Below are positions 4,300 to 6,244 of a stretch of DNA of 6,244 bases, one piece after another (the first letter of the stretch is position 1; each line of letters begins with the position of its first letter). The translations under genes were made by a program, and so were the position numbers. The DNA comes from CAVSWN01 sp046728115 (lineage in GTDB: Bacteria; Acidobacteriota; Vicinamibacteria; Vicinamibacterales; CAVVIG01): assembly GCA_046728115.1 (NCBI GenBank), contig JBKPDW010000624.1, forward strand, positions 1 to 6,244. Direction: 5' to 3'. Under the pieces are notes generated by a model, which ran no database searches, was not told the DNA's origin, and saw only the letters and a list, made by a program, of their open reading frames with translations.

Positions 4300-6244
4300 T
4301 CGACCGCCGCACATTCATCCTGGCTTCAACCGTTGCGGCCGGCGGCGCGCTGCTGTCGCTGTATGTCGACGCGCCCGTTCAGGCGCAACAACAGCCTCCC
4401 GCAGCGCCGCCGCTACCACCAGATGCGTTCGTGCGGATCCAACCGGACGGCACAATCGTTATCCAAGTGAACCGGCTTGAGTTCGGCCAGGGTGTGCACA
4501 CATCGCTGCCAATGCTGCTCGCGGATGAAATGGATGCGGACTGGTCGCACGTGAAGGCCGAGTTGGCGCCGGCCGCGGCCGTGTACAACGACCCCTTCTA
4601 CCAAATGATGGAAACAGGGGCATCTGTGTCGATCGCCCATGAGTTCCAGCCATATCGCGAGCTGGGCGCCAAGACCCGCGCCATGCTGATCGCAACAGCC
4701 GCGACGCGTTGGAACGTGAGCCCTGATACCTGTCGAACCAGCAACAGCGTCGTGCGTGGTCCAAACAATCAGTCCGCGCGTTACGCCGACCTCGTCGCTG
4801 ACCTCGCGCGGCAGCCGGTGCCGCAAAACGTGCGGCTGAAAGCGCCGTCCGAATTCACGCTGATCGGCAAGCGTACACGTCGCATGGACAGTCGGCCAAA
4901 ATGCGATGGCTCGCAAGCGTTTGGTCTTGATTTCTATGCTGCCGGGCTAAAAGTGGCGGTCGTCGCGCATCCACCTGTGTTCGGCGGGCGCGTGAAGGCC
5001 TTCGACGAGGGCGCGGCACGCACCACCACCGAGCGTGTTGACATCTTCGAGATTCCGCTCGTGAACGGGACTGGCGTCGCGGTCGTCGCGGATCGTTTCT
5101 GGACGGCAAAGCAAGCGCGCGATCGCTTGAAGATCGACTGGGACGTGTCGAACGTCGAACATCCGGACACCGTGGATTTGCGTGCCAAGTACAACAGCCT
5201 CGCGCGCACCGAGGGACTCATCGCGCTGAACCGTGGTGACCTCGCCGCAATGGATCGTGTTCCCGTGTCGAATCGGCTTGTCGCGGAGTTCGACTTCCCC
5301 TACCTGGCGCATGCGCCGATGGAGCCATTGAACGCGACCGTACGCGTTGACGGCGATCGCGCTGAAGCATGGGTGCCGTCGCAGCTGCCGACGATCGATC
5401 AGGCCGCCATTGCCGAAGCACTCGGCATCAAACCAGAACAAGTCGCGTTCCACACCTTGTTTGCCGGCGGGGGCTTCGGACGACGAGGCCCACTCGACGC
5501 CCACATCGTTCGTGAAACCGTGGCGATCGCGAAACGCTACCCTGGGACCCCCGCCAAGCTGGTGTGGACGCGTGAAGACGATGTCCGCGGCGGCCATTAC
5601 CGGCCGATGTGCGCGCATCGCGTCCAGATTGGTATCGGTCCGGACGGCATGCCACTCGCCTGGAACCACGTCGTGGTTGCGCAATCTCTGTTTGAAGGCA
5701 CGATCGCCGCCGCCTTTGAACTCCACGACGGGATTGATGAAACCGTCATCGAGGGCACGGCCGACACGGGCTACGCGATTCCGAACATCCGCGTGTCGGC
5801 TCACCAGCCGAAGGTCAACGTTCCAGTGCTGGATTTTCGGTCTGTTGGCAATACACACGGCGCCTTCGTGATGGAAACGTTGATCGACGAACTCGCCGCG
5901 CGCGCGCATGCCGATCCGATCGCGTTCCGCCGGACGCTGCTCTCACCTGAGGCAAAGAAGCGGCGGAGGGTGCTCGACTTGATGGATGAGAAGAGCGCGA
6001 CCTGGCGGAATGCGCTGCCGACCGGCCACGCACTGGGCATTGCCGTGCATGAATGTTTCGGGACGGCAGTCGGCCTGGCCGTCGAGGTGTCTGTCGCGGA
6101 AGGGCGACCGCGCATTCATCGCGCAACGGCTGCTATCGACCTGGGAACGGCGGTGAATCCGCTCACGATCGAAGCGCAGGTTCAGGGCGGCCTGGCGTTC
6201 GGTGTCCTTCAGCTGATGGGCAAGGGCGCGATCACCCTCAAGGA
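4296..6244 (+). CDS. iorB: Molybdopterin-binding large subunit of molybdenum hydroxylase, IorB-like, Tat-exported (C-terminus cut by window end)
   Basis: The frame is open from ATG 4296 to the right edge: 649 codons, against about 720-750 for the family. It starts with a twin-arginine signal (MIDRRTFILAS, R4 R5; hydrophobic core to about residue 24; likely cleavage after VQA at 28-30), so the folded complex should act in the periplasm. Visible landmarks: an N-terminal Mo-pterin-type segment with NRLEFGQGVHT (about 65-75) and LADEMDADW, an aldehyde oxidase/xanthine dehydrogenase a/b-hammerhead-like domain around 209-290 (starting FGLDFYAAG), the FAGGGFGRRG molybdopterin motif with GGGFGRR at 391-397, and FRSVGNTHGAF from residue 514. 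This split domain order is typical of IorB-type subunits. It should hydroxylate an N-heteroaromatic or oxidise an aldehyde with water as oxygen donor. The catalytic Glu in the C-terminal GxGE motif lies beyond the window, so activity cannot be confirmed. The 4-base overlap with the 2Fe-2S gene supports an operon. Substrate is unknown. Confidence 0.92.
   Translation, partial: MIDRRTFILASTVAAGGALLSLYVDAPVQAQQQPPAAPPLPPDAFVRIQPDGTIVIQVNRLEFGQGVHTSLPMLLADEMDADWSHVKAELAPAAAVYNDPFYQMMETGASVSIAHEFQPYRELGAKTRAMLIATAATRWNVSPDTCRTSNSVVRGPNNQSARYADLVADLARQPVPQNVRLKAPSEFTLIGKRTRRMDSRPKCDGSQAFGLDFYAAGLKVAVVAHPPVFGGRVKAFDEGAARTTTERVDIFEIPLVNGTGVAVVADRFWTAKQARDRLKIDWDVSNVEHPDTVDLRAKYNSLARTEGLIALNRGDLAAMDRVPVSNRLVAEFDFPYLAHAPMEPLNATVRVDGDRAEAWVPSQLPTIDQAAIAEALGIKPEQVAFHTLFAGGGFGRRGPLDAHIVRETVAIAKRYPGTPAKLVWTREDDVRGGHYRPMCAHRVQIGIGPDGMPLAWNHVVVAQSLFEGTIAAAFELHDGIDETVIEGTADTGYAIPNIRVSAHQPKVNVPVLDFRSVGNTHGAFVMETLIDELAARAHADPIAFRRTLLSPEAKKRRRVLDLMDEKSATWRNALPTGHALGIAVHECFGTAVGLAVEVSVAEGRPRIHRATAAIDLGTAVNPLTIEAQVQGGLAFGVLQLMGKGAITLK

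Noticed and set aside
4947..5909. Long open frame of 320 codons on the minus strand opposite the Mo subunit gene
   Set aside because: It lies antisense to a clearly coding, motif-rich IorB-like gene, and its product is His/Arg-rich without domain features. It is a high-GC shadow frame.

Overview
The window comes from a high-GC (about 60% by eye, not computed) Gram-negative-type bacterium. The evidence is a Tat-exported molybdenum hydroxylase, a periplasmic c-type cytochrome and a sigma-54 activator. The run of PAS domains in the activator and the style of the oxidoreductase cluster recall soil Acidobacteriota, but that placement is only an impression. Nothing in the window fixes the taxonomy.

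Left part, minus strand: the first 52 codons of a medium-chain dehydrogenase/quinone-oxidoreductase-type NAD(P) enzyme (1-156, running off the left edge). Upstream of it in the same orientation lies a short membrane ORF (202-468) that looks like only the N-terminus of a ClC-type chloride channel. It is probably a remnant. A 216-base gap (469-684) with a nested direct/inverted repeat separates these from the plus-strand genes.

Centre, plus strand: a 796-residue sigma-54-dependent activator (685-3075) with three PAS sensor domains, a coiled-coil linker, a complete AAA+ domain including the GAFTGA loop, and a C-terminal Fis-type helix-turn-helix. It has no receiver domain.

Right part, plus strand: a three-gene cluster for a periplasmic molybdenum hydroxylase of the isoquinoline 1-oxidoreductase type. 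It contains a diheme c-type cytochrome subunit (3201-3782), a two-[2Fe-2S] small subunit (3820-4299) and a Tat-exported molybdopterin large subunit (4296-6244, cut by the right edge, 4-base overlap with the small subunit). The inferred electron path is substrate to Mo-pterin to two 2Fe-2S clusters to cytochrome c heme; no FAD subunit is present.

The most interesting feature is the 125-base gap between the activator and the cytochrome gene. It holds a well-matched -24/-12 sigma-54 promoter (3173-3188, exact GG-N10-GC spacing). A strong dyad (3086-3119) is centred about 97 bases upstream of the predicted transcription start, where an activator of this class normally binds. The simplest reading is a self-contained circuit: the PAS activator senses a signal, binds the dyad and switches on the adjacent oxidoreductase operon. 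The predicted transcript would start only about 2 bases before the cytochrome ATG, which is unusual and could mean a near-leaderless message.
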